Source: Mesostigma viride
Lineage: Eukaryota; Streptophyta; Mesostigmatophyceae; Mesostigmatales; Mesostigmataceae
Assembly (NCBI GenBank): GCA_009746045.1
Contig: RPFO01000026.1
Coordinates: 633,670-697,669 of the forward strand
DNA: 64,000 bases
Direction: 5' to 3'
The translations under genes were made by a program, and so were the position numbers. Shown here piece after piece: positions 8,637 to 21,194 of the stretch (position 1 is the stretch's first letter; each line of letters starts with the position of its first letter). The notes under the pieces were generated by a model, which ran no database searches, was not told the origin of the DNA, and saw nothing but the letters and a program-made list of their open reading frames with translations.

Positions 8637-11600
8637 CTACTGCCCCTCCGTCACGCGCACATTGTAGGGCGAGAAGGCGGCCACATCGGCCGAGCGGAAC
8701 GGGTACGGTGGCAGCTGCTTGCCCGTGGCCGCATGGTACCGCTGCGCGAACAGCGTGAGGCTGTAGTTGTACAGCTGAGCGTCCAGGTGGTTGGCCTCCA
8801 TGATCATCTTGTGGTCGTCGATGGGGATGCTGCGCCGGTTGCCCGCATTGAACTTGCTGGCGCGCAGAACGATGTTCTGGCGCCGTGGGTGCGCGTGGGG
8901 ACGGGTTAGCCACAGCATGCAGGCAGCCAGGGGACAACTCAAGTTAAAACACAATGTAATGAAATGAAACCTCATGAGTGCGCCGCAAGTAATCAAGCGC
9001 CGATCCCTGATACCCAACAAGGGGGGAGGGAGGTCGCTCCCGCCTCTTGCACTGCCTGGGGGGCAGGGCAGGCCACAGTTGAAACATATGCCTGAGGCCA
9101 CGTGACTCGAAAGATGTGCCAGGGGACAAATTACATTACACCGCATGCCAGGGCACAAGGGTGACAACGCCACCCTCCGTAGCCCCCCGCCTCGCATGCA
9201 GGTCAGTAGCGCCTTGCCTCGGGCGCCAATACGGGATGCCACACCCAGCCAAGACGCCAGGGGGACGTGGCGAGCTACGGACTAGCTGAAGTGGGGAGCT
9301 AGGGGCACAGTTAGGATGCCGCCCATTTCAAAAGGACAGGGGAGCGCTGGGCGTGTTCCCAAGGTGCGGCGTGCACCCGAAAGGAGTGGTCATTTCTGCT
9401 TCATCCTCAGAATTCCTGGCCCAGACTTGATGCACACTGCATACAAGCATACTGCGAACACGTGGTCCCATAGTCACCATGCCCTACCCACATTGCGTAC
9501 CCGCCACGCCCTACCCACCACGCCTTACCCACCACGCCCCACCCACACATCTACTGTACTAATCCAGGCTGGAGCTCTGCTCCCCGAACATGGGTAGCTG
9601 CCCAAGTACACGCGCCACGCGACAGGGCGACGTAAGCCAGGGGCTGCTAGCGGGCGGAAGCACACGCTCCAATCCAGGGCCGCAACGGGAAGCACGGGTT
9701 GCGCGCGGGTAGGGTGGTTGCTAGGACAGCCCTTTGAGGCCGGGTGGAGCCCGCAGGACGCTCTACTATGACTCTACTACGACTCTACTACGACTAAAAA
9801 TAGCGCACACAGCCACGCACCGGCAGCCCGTAGACGGCCTGCAGGTACTCGAGCGACTCGTCGAGGTACTCGTAGATGACCACGCAGAACTTGCGCAGGT
9901 TCTGCTTGGCCAGGTGCAGCATCTCGGTCTCGTGCGCCAGCAGCCACTTGCGATCCTCGTCGCCCAACTGCGAGCACTCGTTTAGCACGCCCGCCATCTG
10001 CTTCGTCGCGTGGTTGGCGCCGCCAAAGTGGTTCTCCTTCACGCCCGCCGTGCCGTGCACAAAGTCCTGTGGTTGGCCATGTTATGGTAGAATGATAGGA
10101 GGGCGTGGGATGGTGGCTAGAAATCAGACACGTAATCTGTAGTAAAGTCACAGTCAGGTTTGTGATCAGGTATAGAAACGTGCGAGATCACCATGTGCAC
10201 AGTCCTGCACGAACATGTGCGCGGCGACGGGGCTTACAGATGATAGCATAAGCATCCAGCATGGTCGCTATCACTCCCTAGCTGTGCACAACGTCCTGCC
10301 CGTGCACGGGCGCGTGCCACCAGATAGGGTTGCAATGTACTTGTTCAAGGATAAGGTACATGGACATATACCATAGATAAGGATAATGTACTTGTTCAAG
10401 GATAAGGTACATAGACATGTGAGATTATAAACATACAGATCAAGTGAAGCGAAGGCGTGGGATCATAAATATAGCATCGGCATGCTACACGTCGCCTTCA
10501 CAGTTGTGCACACAGTCCTGCACATAGCGGTCCTGCCTGTGCCAATTTCATCTGTTTCAGTGAGTGAGTGAGTGAGTGAGTGAGTGAGTGTGTGTGTGTG
10601 TGTGTGTGTGTGGGTGAGTGGGTGGGTGGGCGGGCGGGCGAGCGGGCGGGCAGGCGGGCGGGCGGGCGGGCGGGCGGGCGGGCGGGCGGGCGGGCGGGCG
10701 GGCGGGCGGGCGGCGGGCGGGCGGGCGGGCGGGCGGGCGGGCGGGCGGGCGGGCGGGCGGGCGGGCGGGCGGGCGGGCGGGCGGGCGGGCGGGCGGCGGG
10801 CGGCGGCGGGCGGGCGGGCGGGCGGGCGGGCGGGCGGGCGGCGGGCGGGCGGGCGGGTGGATGGGTGGGTGAGTAAGTGAGTGAGTGAGTGAGTGAGTGA
10901 GTGAGTGAGTGAGTGAGTGAGTGAGTGAGTGAGTGAGTGAGTGAGTGAGTGAGTGAGTGAGTGAGTGAGTGAGTGAGTGAGTGAGTGAGTGAGTGAGTGA
11001 GTGAGTGAGTGAGTGAGTGAGTGAGTGAGTGAGTGAGTGAGTGAGTGAGTGAGTGAGTGAGTGAGTGAGTGAGTGAGTGAGTGAGTGAGTGAGTGAGTGA
11101 GTGATCGAGTGAGTGAGTGAGTGAGTGAGTGAGTGAGTGAGTGAGTGAGTGAGTGAGTGAGTGAGTGAGTGAGTGAGTGAGTGAGTGAGTGAGTGAGTGA
11201 GTGAGTGAGTGAGTGAGTGAGTGAGTGAGTGAGTGAGTGAGTGAGTGAGTGAGTGAGTGAGTGAGTGAGTGAGTGAGTGAGTGAGTGAGTGAGTGAGTGA
11301 GTGAGTGAGTGAGTGAGTGAGTGAGTGAGTGAGCGACTGTGTGCATGTGTGACTGTGTGTGTGTGTTATATGTACGTAATACAAATGAGTGGGGCGGGGC
11401 CGGGAGTGGGGTGGGGTTAGAGGGCGAAGCCATGAGTGGGGTGGGGCCAGAGAGTAGGAGAGCTCCCCACACGCTCAAAGCACGGACCGCCAAAGGTGTG
11501 GTAAAGCCGAGGTTGCTTGACCATTGACATGAGCATGCGCAAGGCACCACTACGGCCCACAAATACGCCATCCTTCCCGTGGTTGCAGCCCCCAACGCCC

Positions 11601-14600
11601 CCAACACGCAGATGACGATATCTGACCACACCGGTCGGAAAACCATGCTGCCAGCCACGACACGGCCCACCAGGTATCTGACACATGCGACCCCAGACTG
11701 GCTGGCACCCGGTCGGGCCGCCCTAGCCAGGGAACACCATGCGGGCGCGCTTGGGAGAAATTACACAACATGGAGTGCAGCCATGCACGGTTGATCATAG
11801 TGGTGGGTGCTGCAACGTTCTCATGCATGCCCCCCCCCCCCCCCCGTGTGCCCCCTGACACATGCAGCCACCGTCGTCCAAGTTGTGGGTGCAGTGATTC
11901 CAGTTCCTGCCTACCGCGAGGGTGCCGTGGATCATCTGCCGAACATCCGAGGCCAGAATACGCGGCGGGTCGAGGCGCGACGCCAGAATAAGCAGCGGGT
12001 CGAGGCGCGCCGCGGGTAGAGCGATGGGCCCCACGTGTGGTGGATACGGATGGGAGAGGCCGAGCAAAGAATAAACACAAAGGCAGGGCCACCACCACAA
12101 AATGTGCAGAACGGGCCATGCATGGTCAGCATCCATGAACAATTATGCGCCGTACATCAAACGGTATAGTTCCATGCATGGTCCGATTCCGCAGCCCGAA
12201 ATCTCGTCAGCTGGCGTGCCAGCAGACATGCAGAAAACTGCTACAATACCCCAATATACAAGTACAAATCAGACCAATAGGCACAAACTACCATGTCCTG
12301 CATAGACGTGCCAGCGTGCTACAGCAATGCTGGTTAGGCGGACGACACAGGCACGCAGCAGTACCTCTCGTTGGGTCATTGCCCCTGGCCGAACACTTGC
12401 ATTGCTTGCTCACAATTTGGCTCACGCTCACGGGTGCATGCTCCACTTGGCTAAACTGCCCGTGTGAAGCTTAGCCCAGATGCCCGTGTGAAGCTTAGCC
12501 CAGATGCCCGTGTGAAGCTTAGCCCAGATGCCCGTGTGAAGCTTAGCCCAGATGCCCGTGTGAAGCTTAGCCCAGATGCGCATGTGAAGCTTAGCCCAGA
12601 TGCGCATGTGAAGCCGCGTGCCCCTCCCTTTGTACCGCTTGGCCCTTGCTCTCGTGTGCCCCGTGTCGGCGCTAGGAAAGCACGGTCTGTAGAAACGCGC
12701 ACACACTCACTTTTGTGTGAGCAGTGTAGGCCCATCCTCATCTTTGCGTGTCGTGTACGCGCGTGCTCACCTTGGCATAGGATACGCGTTGGATCACCGT
12801 GCCAATACATACATCACTTACCCCGATTACTCCCGCCCTCACCTTGGCATATCGGTAGGCGGAGTTGACGCGGTCGGCTGGCTGGCGCATGATGGTCATC
12901 AGGCCCAGCTTCTTCTTGGTGTTGGCCGCCAGGATCTGCCGGCGCACGTCAAACGCCACCCACCCGCCCCACGGTCGTCCCCACCCACCCGCCCCACGAC
13001 CGTGCCGAGTGTATGGTAGGACCAAAGTCATGAGCATCGCTAACCAGGCCATCCCCGCATGCAGAAGCATACATCCGCTTAGCTGGGCACCTGAACACAT
13101 GGGTTAGGCACAAGACGCCAAGGCGGGGAGTGCACGATACCTCTCGAGATCGCGTGCACGGAACTCGCCATCCCTTTCAGATGATCCCTGACCATGCCCA
13201 AGTTGTCCTCACAACGCCAGAGGTTCCGTTCGCCTTCACTGGTCAATGGCTCTTCGCCACGGCATGCCATCTTACGGCATGTCCAGCAATGACGCGCGCC
13301 CGCAGCGCATGCACGCGCATGTGGGTTGCATGCCAGTTGCCACACGCGGATTCCCAACCGGACGTCCCATCCTGGCCCATCCGCATGCCGCACAGGTTCC
13401 TGCCGCGTGGCCTACCCTGCGCAACTATGCCGCTGCGCAGGGATGCCGGCGTGGGTCACCTGTGCGAAGATGCGGCCCCAATCACCATCACCTGCATTGC
13501 TCACGATGCATCCCCCACACTCACCTGCGTGACGATGCTGAAGTCAAAGTGCAGGCGCAGGAAGCGGCAGTGCTTGGGGAAGACCTCGTTGATCATGCAC
13601 ACAGTGCGCGAGACGGCCTCCTGGGAGCGGCACATGGGGTCCAGGTCCAGCTCGTTCTTCGTGTGGGCTGGTGCATGGGGAACAGGAATGGATTTAAGTA
13701 GTACATACATGTAGTGGGAAGCAGGGTTTGTTAGCAAATTTGTTTGTTAGCGAATTCGTTTGTTAGCAAATTTGCTTGTTAGCGATGGAAGTGGTCCAGG
13801 CCCAGTTTTTCTCCACGTGCGCTGGCCGGCATAATCGACAGTACAGAGGTAGCAAACCATCCCTACCAATGAGACAACCAGCTTGGACTGCAATACTTCT
13901 AATCATCATTATGAATGGGTAGTAATAAACCACAAGTGGGCACGCTCCGGAATACGCGGCACGCAGGCTCACAGGGTTGTGACCGAGTTTGTTGGGAAAA
14001 GACAGGGTAAGTGTTGAGAGTAAGTGTGCAATCAACAGGGTGGGGAGCCTGTAGAGGGGGGAAGCCTGTACGGGGGGAAGCCTGTAGGGGGTGGAAGCCT
14101 GTAGGGGGGGAAGCCTGCAGGGGGGAAAGCCTGTAGGGGGGGAAGCCTGTAGGGGGGAAGCCTGTAGGGGGGGAAGCCTGTAGGGGGGGCAAGCCTGTAG
14201 GGGGGGGAAGCCTGTAGGGGAGGAAGCCAGTAGGGGGGAGAAGCCTGCAGGGGGGGAAGCCTGTAGGAGGGAAAGCCTGTAGGGGGGGAAGCCTGTAGGG
14301 GGTGGAAGCCTGTAGGGGGGGAAGCCTGTAGGGGGGGAAAGCCTGTAGAGTGGGGAAGGCTGTAGGGGTGGGAGCCTCACCGGTGGCCCGGTTGATGCAC
14401 GCCCGGACGTCCCCTTTGTCGCTGCCCCGGTTGGCATGAAAGGTGTCTCGCAGCGCGTAGTAAAGCGCCGTGCCGCCGCTCTGCATCCAGCCAAATACAG
14501 GAACATGTGGCGCCGCACCGGCGTTGCGAACAACGGAGCAATTGGGCCTAGCGCAGCTCTTTGAACCACTTCACACTTTGTAACTATCTGCCGACATTTC

Positions 14601-15953
14601 CCCGCCGATCCAGTTACAACCCTCATTACGTTTCATACTTACGCGTAACTTCACAGAAACTGAAGGTAAAAGACAATGAACCTGGAAAGCATTACTTGGC
14701 GTTTTTTGCCACGTAATTCATAATGAAAATCCAAGCCATGGGTAACGGCAGTGTCTGCAATAGTACACATCCTGGTGCTCGTATAGTGCAGACCAGCAGG
14801 AAGTCGGCGAGTGTGGGTTCAAATGAACGACCATGATAGCCAGGGAGTGGGCAGAGAGTCCTTTGCCCAGATACTCACTACCAGCATACGGCACGTGGGC
14901 CAGACGCCCAGTTGTCTAGTCATTCGCTCCGATAGAAGAACCATTACATTCCTCTAGGACGCCGTTACGAACGAACCGCCCACCCCAGGAAAGGCCAAGT
15001 GTTCAACCGCGGTGTACGATCCTGCTATCATTAGAAGCACCCATAGATCTGCTTTGGAGGCACCAACAGGGCGCCAACGTGGCCCCTTCGCCAAGCCAAT
15101 GCCACAGCGCGATGTACTGGTCTTAGCCACGACTAGCGACTGCACGTTGTTGGTGGTCATGCAAGACACAACGGCGCATGTCATGAGCAGTACCTGTAGG
15201 TGCACCGAGAGTTTTGAGAGACACTACCGGCTTCCACGTGTTTGGCGGCAAAAAATTCTCATGTAATGGTCAGCTGTGCTGTCATATGAATGTTATCCCA
15301 TAAATATTTATTGAGAGGGATATAAATGTTATCCCATAAATATTTATTGAGAGGGATATGAATGTTATCCCATAAATATTTATTGAGAGGGATACCCCAC
15401 GAAGGTGAGATGGGCAAGCAACATAAGGAAAGCCCACAAGAGGAAGAACCCTACAGAGGAAATACTGGCAAGGATTGAGCCAACACAACAATACGACAAC
15501 GGCATACAGTTGGCGTATGTACTCAGTGGTAAGGCACGTCCACAGCACCCTAGCGCATTCATGTGCACATGGCACATTGCATGAAATAGAACAGTGAGCC
15601 CATTCTGCCCACCCCGCCTTATCATTGTGTAGCAACGTCGGCATACCACGTGTTGTTCCAGGTGGGGAGGCTAAACACATCTTATGACATGTCTTTCTGT
15701 TACTACTGTCCACCGCACGTCACGCCACGTTGCATACCTTCGGAATGTGCAGGAAAAGAAGTTGGTCCCAGTCGTTCGTACAACAGCCATGTTTCTTGGC
15801 TGGGCACTTGGGAAAGCTGTCTTCTGACAACTTCGTTTCAATGTTTGACAAGGATCGGCCCCAGGGCGTGCAGTCGGCCAGGGCGGCATGCGTCACCTCG
15901 GCATGGAGGGGTGTCCAGAAGAGCAGCGCGAGGAAGACTTGCCACATTGGCAA
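8637..15953 (-). CDS. six-exon sulfotransferase (Sulfotransfer_2-like), Golgi/secretory
   Basis: The gene transfers sulfate from PAPS to a glycan or similar acceptor in the secretory pathway. Exons that join in phase with GT-AG borders are 15953-15738, 14480-14381, 13667-13525, 12935-12843, 10066-9821 and 8876-8637. Exon 1 opens with a signal or anchor peptide (MPMWQVFLALLFWTPLHAEV) and ends LLFLHIPK. Exon 2 continues SGGTALYYALRDTF, together forming the 5'-phosphosulfate loop HIPKSGGT. Exon 4 has the 3'-phosphate site IMRQPADRVNSAYRY. Exon 5 has NHATKQMAGV and a helix ending in LQAVYGLP. Exon 6 carries the terminal helices (MIMEANHLDAQLYNYSLTLF) and the stop. The model gives about 346 aa. 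A short exon may be missing between exons 4 and 5; a candidate at 11935-11872 does not keep phase. The introns hold large satellites and retrotransposon debris. Confidence 0.8.
10618..10860 (+). repeat. (GGGC)n tetranucleotide satellite in sulfotransferase intron
   Basis: About 60 GGGC units with a few GGC interruptions. It is preceded at 10558-10612 by short GAGT and GT runs. The open frames it creates (Gly-Arg-Ala repeats) are artefacts. Confidence 0.95.
10871..11334 (+). repeat. (GAGT)n tetranucleotide satellite in sulfotransferase intron
   Basis: About 115 nearly perfect GAGT units with a single variant at 11104. The long Leu-Thr-His-Ser frame on the - strand is produced by the repeat and is not a gene. 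Confidence 0.97.
12459..12613 (+). repeat. 24-bp minisatellite in sulfotransferase intron
   Basis: About six and a half copies of CCCGTGTGAAGCTTAGCCCA plus GATG, the last two with CGC for CCC. The copies are contiguous, without spacers. Confidence 0.93.
14041..14366 (+). repeat. 15-18-bp G-rich minisatellite in sulfotransferase intron 2
   Basis: About twenty copies of GGGGGGAAGCCTGTA with variable G-run length. On the - strand it reads as pyrimidine-rich and begins only about 15 bp from the exon 2 donor site at 14380. Confidence 0.93.
15288..15480 (-). repeat. 36-bp triplicate plus LINE 3'-end relic in intron 1
   Basis: Three near-identical 36-bp units (ATGTTATCCCATAAATATTT and on) occupy 15288-15393. 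What follows (GGTGAGATGGGCAAGCAACA, then AAGGAAAGCCCACA) is a diverged match to the reverse complement of the LINE 3' end seen at 26568-26620. The unit therefore seems to be an expanded 3' tail of a - strand LINE copy. Confidence 0.7.
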
Positions 15954-16769
15954 AAAATGCGATGCTTTCTTTAACGCAACCCTTAAAATCCTAAACGGCA
16001 GCTAGCAATCCAGCCGTTGACATAGCTGCAGGCAGGTTTGCATCCGCCGATATTGTCAATTGAACCGGCGTAATAATCGGGATTGCTGCAAAGCAGAGTA
16101 TTGCTATCTTGGAATGTGCCCTGGCGAAGTCCGGTTATCATTTCCCCCCAAAATAATCCGCCACAATCCAACCCGAAATATATCACACTGTCTGCAGATG
16201 TCAACGCAACCTATTCACGGATAAATGCGCAGCCAACGCGGACCAGCTGCAGGGCATACATGCAAAATTCCGACAATTCAGCCCAGAATAAGTGCTACAG
16301 TAACACGCCCCTAGTTTCCAATGCTGCTTCCTGCTGGCTGCTGCCCGTAAGCGACCCGCCTTGGCGTCGCCGCCGGGTATGGCGGCCAGAAATTGCGGAG
16401 AGGGCCACGTGAGACACACCAAGACAGGAAGTGTCGAGAATCGAGACGCGACCTGCGAGTTGCGCCGTGCGTCTGCATCTACCGTCTGCCAATATTACTC
16501 CGACCCGTTTTCAGTTAGGAGTCTAGGGAAATAAATTATTGGCGACGGAAGCGAGCCAACTGGTTCAATATGGTGCACGTACGAGTGTCCGTCACCAGTC
16601 ACGCACAGTCATGATGATCAGTTCAGTCAGGTGACATATTCCCAAGCCGGTCGTGGTCAGACAGCTGTTGTTGTGGTTGTTGTTGCCCACGCCGCACATG
16701 GGCAGCAGAGATTATTTTGGATTTACAACGCGCGAGTCAGTTGGTTACATACTCAGGAGTCAGGGGAAT
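15954..16769. other. 5' flank of the sulfotransferase gene; no further gene seen
   Basis: Short frames occur on both strands (16083-16412, 16201-16492) but none shows a family motif or plausible exon borders. The promoter of the - strand gene should lie here; I see no clear TATA box. Confidence 0.45.
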
Positions 16770-17090
16770 TAAGGCCCTTTCCACATTCGTCAGTTCCGGG
16801 GAGTTAGGGTCCTAATTCAGTCGGTTCCGGAACTAGAGGTTTCCACATTGGGCCGTCCAATTAGAAATGTAATTCTAATTAACCGCTAATTCGACCGGAA
16901 CTGGGGTGGAACTCCTGGAACTCGAAAAAAGCAGTTCCGGCCAGTTCCAGTCAGAATTAATTTTTTTTTTTTTGTCGATGCACGAAAAGGGCGGGGAACA
17001 CGACGTGAAAAGGGCGGGGAACACGTGCACGCCGGGAAGACAGTGCGGCCACCATCGCTGCCGCGCGTTAGTGGATGAAAGTGCGTAGCC

Positions 17091-17570
17091 ATGATCGCGA
17101 GACTAATAGTTATATTTCTCATCGTGCTGGTGCGCTACCTGCAGCTACGCAGGAAGCAGGCCGCGATACGCATTATTCAGGAAAATGCGGCTCGCGAGGC
17201 GGAATACATGGCAACCGCCACACAAGTGATGATGGGGATGGCAATGGACGACAAGCCAGACGACCGACGAGGCGGGTGGCAGCCCGGTCGCCCGTGGGCA
17301 TATGATAGGGCCGCAGGACGTGGATTTTGGGAATCAGCAAAGCGAGGGGGTGTCATGACGGACGCGGACTTCCGTGCAACATTTCACATGACCCGTGATT
17401 CCTTTGATCGTGTAGTGTGTATGTTGATCGCGTTAGCTAAAATTAGTCAGCCATGGTTAAGTAAGCTAATGGAATTTGAAGGCACGGTAAAACCAGTACT
17501 GAAAAGCTATCAGCCCAGTTCTCTCGCGTGTAGATTGTTTGCTTTCTCGACATTTTGTTCGGACGCGTAG
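17091..17570 (+). pseudogene. Harbinger-type transposase N-terminal fragment
   Basis: The frame encodes 159 aa. Residues about 1-30 are a hydrophobic start followed by a basic helix. The informative part is WESAKRGGVMTDADFRATFH and then MTRDSFDRVVCMLIAL, the pattern (acidic-DFRxxFxMxRxxFxxL) found just upstream of the DDE domain in PIF/Harbinger transposases. No DDE triad follows; the frame stops at 17570 and the next 1.1 kb shows no clear continuation. An intron after this exon is possible. It lies close to the left end of the element, as expected for a first exon. The family call rests on one motif plus the TSD and termini of the surrounding element. Confidence 0.5.
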
Positions 17571-18740
17571 TGCATTATCACGGGAAGCATAGCGATTGGT
17601 AGCCAACGATGGCGACGTACGTGAAGCCTCTGCTCTATGACGGGAAGGCATCTGGCGTTGCTGCAACTGGAATCAGGCCAGTGCCATGTTCGGCACCGTG
17701 CACGCGGAAATAAGGCGCCGTCACGTTAGATAGCACTGCTGAGGACGAGCTGCGCCTGCCTGCCCATATTTACCGAGTTTGTCTCGCATCGCACTGCATT
17801 ATTGCTGGCCAGACTTTGCTGTCTCTATGCCCGACAGACTGGTTCACGAACCGTTTTAATTTGCTGCGTGCGTGGCTCCTGCCCTTCCATGGCAATGTTT
17901 GCAATTTCGCACGTTTTCGTTGTGATTGTTGGCACATACTACATAGCCATGCACATGACATACTGCATGAAGGTCGCAAAGTTAGGTATAGTTTCTGTTT
18001 GTAAATCCTGAGTTCTTGCTTTACACACGGTTCCTTGAAATGAAGGCCCTGGCCGAAGCTCGTTGCTTGCCAAAGCCTTCTTGTGTCGAAGAACAGCGGT
18101 TCTCAGTGGGCACATGAAAGAGACGTTGCCAGGCATTTAAGATTTCCAACCACACGCTTGTCCTGTAACCATGCAATTCATTCCATGTGCGTTATGAATC
18201 TGGCAGCTTGTGAGCCTGCAACCATTAATTGCAGTTTGGCACATGTTACAAAAAGTAGGCTCCTTGAATTTAGGCTGCTTTCTCGCTTATTTTTGTTGAT
18301 GCTATAGGCAACATTGGACTTAACACTAACTTGAGTCCCACCCGCATCCAACCCCCCCAATCATCCATCCACTCCGTCCCTACCCACCCAATTATACCAC
18401 CGTCTTCCCGCCCACTCTTGAACTAATCAGCCCAACGCCCCAGCCCAAGACACAGGCAAATGCCCATGTAGCCACCCATGTGCGCGTGCCTAGAGACACT
18501 CAACTAGCTAGGCTGCATGTATGTGCCATGGGGGCATAATAGGTGCATGGGCGCAGGTGCACATGCAGGCCCGCAGGCATGCACACAAGCAGGCAGGCAG
18601 GCAGGTTGACAGATGGGTGGGCAGATAGGCGGGTGGCAGACTTGCAGGCGGGCAGGCAGGAGGATGGGCAGAACATTGGGTGGACAGGCGAGTAAGAAGG
18701 TCGTTGGGTCCAAGCAACCCGTTTATTGGTGATGGATTGA

Positions 18741-18957
18741 TGTGTGTGGCGCATGTGTGCAAGTCGGCCTGTGTTTGTGTGCATTTGTATGCATGTGCAC
18801 GTGTGCTCGTGGGTGTGTGCACATGTTTGTGTGCATGTGTTAGCGTGCATGTGCGCACGTGGGTGTGTGCATGTGTGTGATATTGTGTGCATACATGTGT
18901 ATGTCACAGTGTGCATGTGTGTGCGTGTGTGCGTGTGTGCGTGTGTGCGTGTGTGCG

Positions 18958-19002
<45 letters not shown>

Positions 19003-19412
19003 GTGCGAGTGTGCGAGTGTGCGAGTGTGCGTGTGTGCGTGTGTGCGTGTGTGCGTGTGTGCGTGTGTGCGTGTGTGCGTGTGTGCGTGTGTGCATGTGT
19101 GCATGTGTGTATGCGTGCGTGTGTGCATGTGTGTATGTGTGCATGTGTGTATGCGTGCGTGTGTGCATGTGTGCATGTGTGCGTGTGTGCATGTGTGTAT
19201 GTGTGCATGTGTGCGTGTGTGCATGTGTGCGTGTGTGCAAGTGTGTATGTGTGCATGTGTGTATGTGTGCGTGTGTGCGTGTGTGCATGTGTGCATGTGT
19301 GCGTGTGTGCATGTGTGTATGTGTGCATGTGTGTATGCGTGCGTGTGTGCATGTGTGTGTGAACATTTATGTGCATGTGTATGTATGTGGGCGTGTGTGT
19401 GTGCTGGGGGGT
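18741..19412 (+). repeat. GT-rich satellite (TGTGCG/TGTGCA units)
   Basis: An uninterrupted field of TGTGCG, TGTGCA and TG dinucleotides. All long frames here (Cys-Val or His-Thr repeats) are by-products. Confidence 0.95.
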
Positions 19413-20556
19413 AGGATGGATAGGGAAAAGAAAGAGTGAAAAATGCAAGGTGTGGGGGAGTTAAATGTTTCACCTCGCGGCAAAAGTCGTTGTGCCTGCC
19501 GCGTGTATTGACAAGCAGCTGTGGGCACGGTTGCAGCAAGTGAGTACACGCCAAGGGCCTACACGGTTCATGCAATAGCACACAGCCAGTGGGACGAAAC
19601 ATCTGCACATATTACTTGGGTTCATCTATTTTGCACATTACCTGCTTGGGTTCATCAACTGAATTCTGCACCTTACACTTGCATGGCTCATGGTTTCAAT
19701 CGCTGCTCAATTGACGGAAAATGAACAGGCAATCAACATTCAGATATGTTAATCCTGAAAAGTGACCTTCCACGTACACCAGGAGAATGAAGGTCGATGC
19801 TGCTGTGACGCATGAGCCTAATCCACGTGCTCTCGGAGGTCTCCACCTCGGCAGGAGCACCTGCAGGCGTCGTGGCTCGCTTACCTCAAGCAATATGCGC
19901 GTGCTGAAAGCTACCGGGGTCTAGGCAGAGTTACATTATCTGCCCGGAAAAAGCACCTCTTAAACCTTTCTCGGCAACGAAGCTCTGAGCAGCGCTATAT
20001 TGTCGTGGCCGGACTTCATTGTCGCCATTAAAATGTCAAAAGCTGTTCGATTCATCCAAGGAAAATGCGTGCATGGTAGACAGATCATGAGATGCCCGGG
20101 CGTATAGACATGACAAGCAACTGCTTAGATGGCGCTCATCGCGTCCCCTCCTCGCTTCCCTCGACTCAGTTCGTTAAGGCGCCTAATGCAATGTATGGCA
20201 TAGGCCGCTGTGATCTGGCCGCGCACCTCGGCCTCAAGAACATCTTCTTGCGTCTTAAACATCAGCGCCGGAGGCGGCGGCTCAGCCATTGCAAGGCTTA
20301 AAATCACAGCGATGCCAGATGGTTATGGCGTGTAATGCTGGGCGACGGGGTGCAGTTTTCACTTTAAGTAGGGTCAAGCACGTGCCATGATGCACACAAA
20401 AAGGCGGGAACTTGTTCGCCGCCGTTGGATCGGAACTGAATGTGGAAACCCCGTCCCGACTAATTCACCGCTAATTCATTCTAATTCGCCGCGCCGAATT
20501 AGACCTCGAGCCTGGAACTGCGGTCCGGACCAATCCGAGTCCTCCTAATTCGCACT

Positions 20557-21004
20557 AGACCCCTTCTGAAAACTCCTACCCCGACTTATCTACCCCGACT
20601 AATTTAGTCGGGGTTGTAGTGAGGGTAGACCGCCAAAACATGCACGTTTCGCCCCTTCTGAAAACGAGTCGGACGGGTCGGACGGCAGCAGTTGGCACGT
20701 GCACGCTGAGACCGCGTAAGTGGCCTCTGACCTCCTCTGACAGCCTCTGACAGCCTCTGACGCCACTTACGTGGATAGCTACGATTGGAAAATTTGCGAG
20801 AGCCGCGTACAGATGCCAGCACGGCCCGAGGCACACCCCGACTACATTAGTCGTACCACGACTAAACGACCCCGACTATTTTCCGGTTTTCGCGAAAATA
20901 GTGGGGGTAGATTACTCGGGGTACGACTAAATTCGCCGAAACGCGCCGCGCCAAAAATTTAGTCGGGGTAAATAGTCGGGGTTGGCAGTCTTCAGAAGGG
21001 GTCT
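20557..21004. mobile_element. 448-bp MITE nested in the Harbinger element
   Basis: The ends are AGACCCCTTCTGAA and its perfect complement TTCAGAAGGGGTCT, flanked on both sides by ACT (20554-20556 and 21005-21007). A second inner dyad, CCCCGACTAA/TTAGTCGGGG, is repeated several times at both subterminal zones. The centre holds four copies of CCTCTGAC. No coding capacity. The 3-bp TSD suggests mobilisation by a Harbinger or similar transposase. Confidence 0.85.
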
Positions 21005-21194
21005 ACTAATTCGTCACCATATGTGGAAAGGCTCTAAGTTGCGAGGGCACTGTTGTCTTAGAGTCGGAGGAAACAACCTTGAAAAAACTCAAAATAAATC
21101 CTATATATTAATTTAGCAATGTAAGGTAATCCCGCACTATCCAGGGCATCGCAACTTCCCCGCCAATCCATAACAACCGGAATAACTAACCACC

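Larger units (their letters stand above)
16773..21034 (+). mobile_element. PIF/Harbinger-type DNA transposon, degraded
   Basis: The termini are inverted: GGCCCTTTCCACAT at the left and its near-complement ATGTGGAAAGGCTC at the right, with one mismatch. Both ends are flanked by TAA (16770-16772 and 21035-21037), which fits the TWA target preference of PIF/Harbinger elements. Subterminal blocks also mirror each other; both ends carry CTAATTCG-type and GGAACTG-type motifs. Inside are a transposase N-terminal fragment (17091-17570), a 0.7-kb GT-rich satellite and a nested MITE at 20557-21004. The DDE catalytic part is not recognisable, so the copy cannot be autonomous as it stands. Confidence 0.8.

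Noticed and set aside
10498-11670. 390-codon Leu-Thr-His-Ser and Pro/Ala-rich frame on the - strand
   Set aside because: Produced entirely by GAGT and GGGC repeats in an intron; all frames and both strands are open.
12459-12613. Regular 24-bp repeats, checked as a CRISPR array
   Set aside because: Units are contiguous without spacers, lie in a eukaryotic intron, and no cas genes are near.
14381-14626. ORF extension upstream of sulfotransferase exon 2 (195-287 codons)
   Set aside because: Most of its length is the G-rich minisatellite; only 14381-14480 is coding by motif and splice sites.
18500-19608. Long His-Thr and Cys-Val frames
   Set aside because: By-products of the GT-rich satellite.
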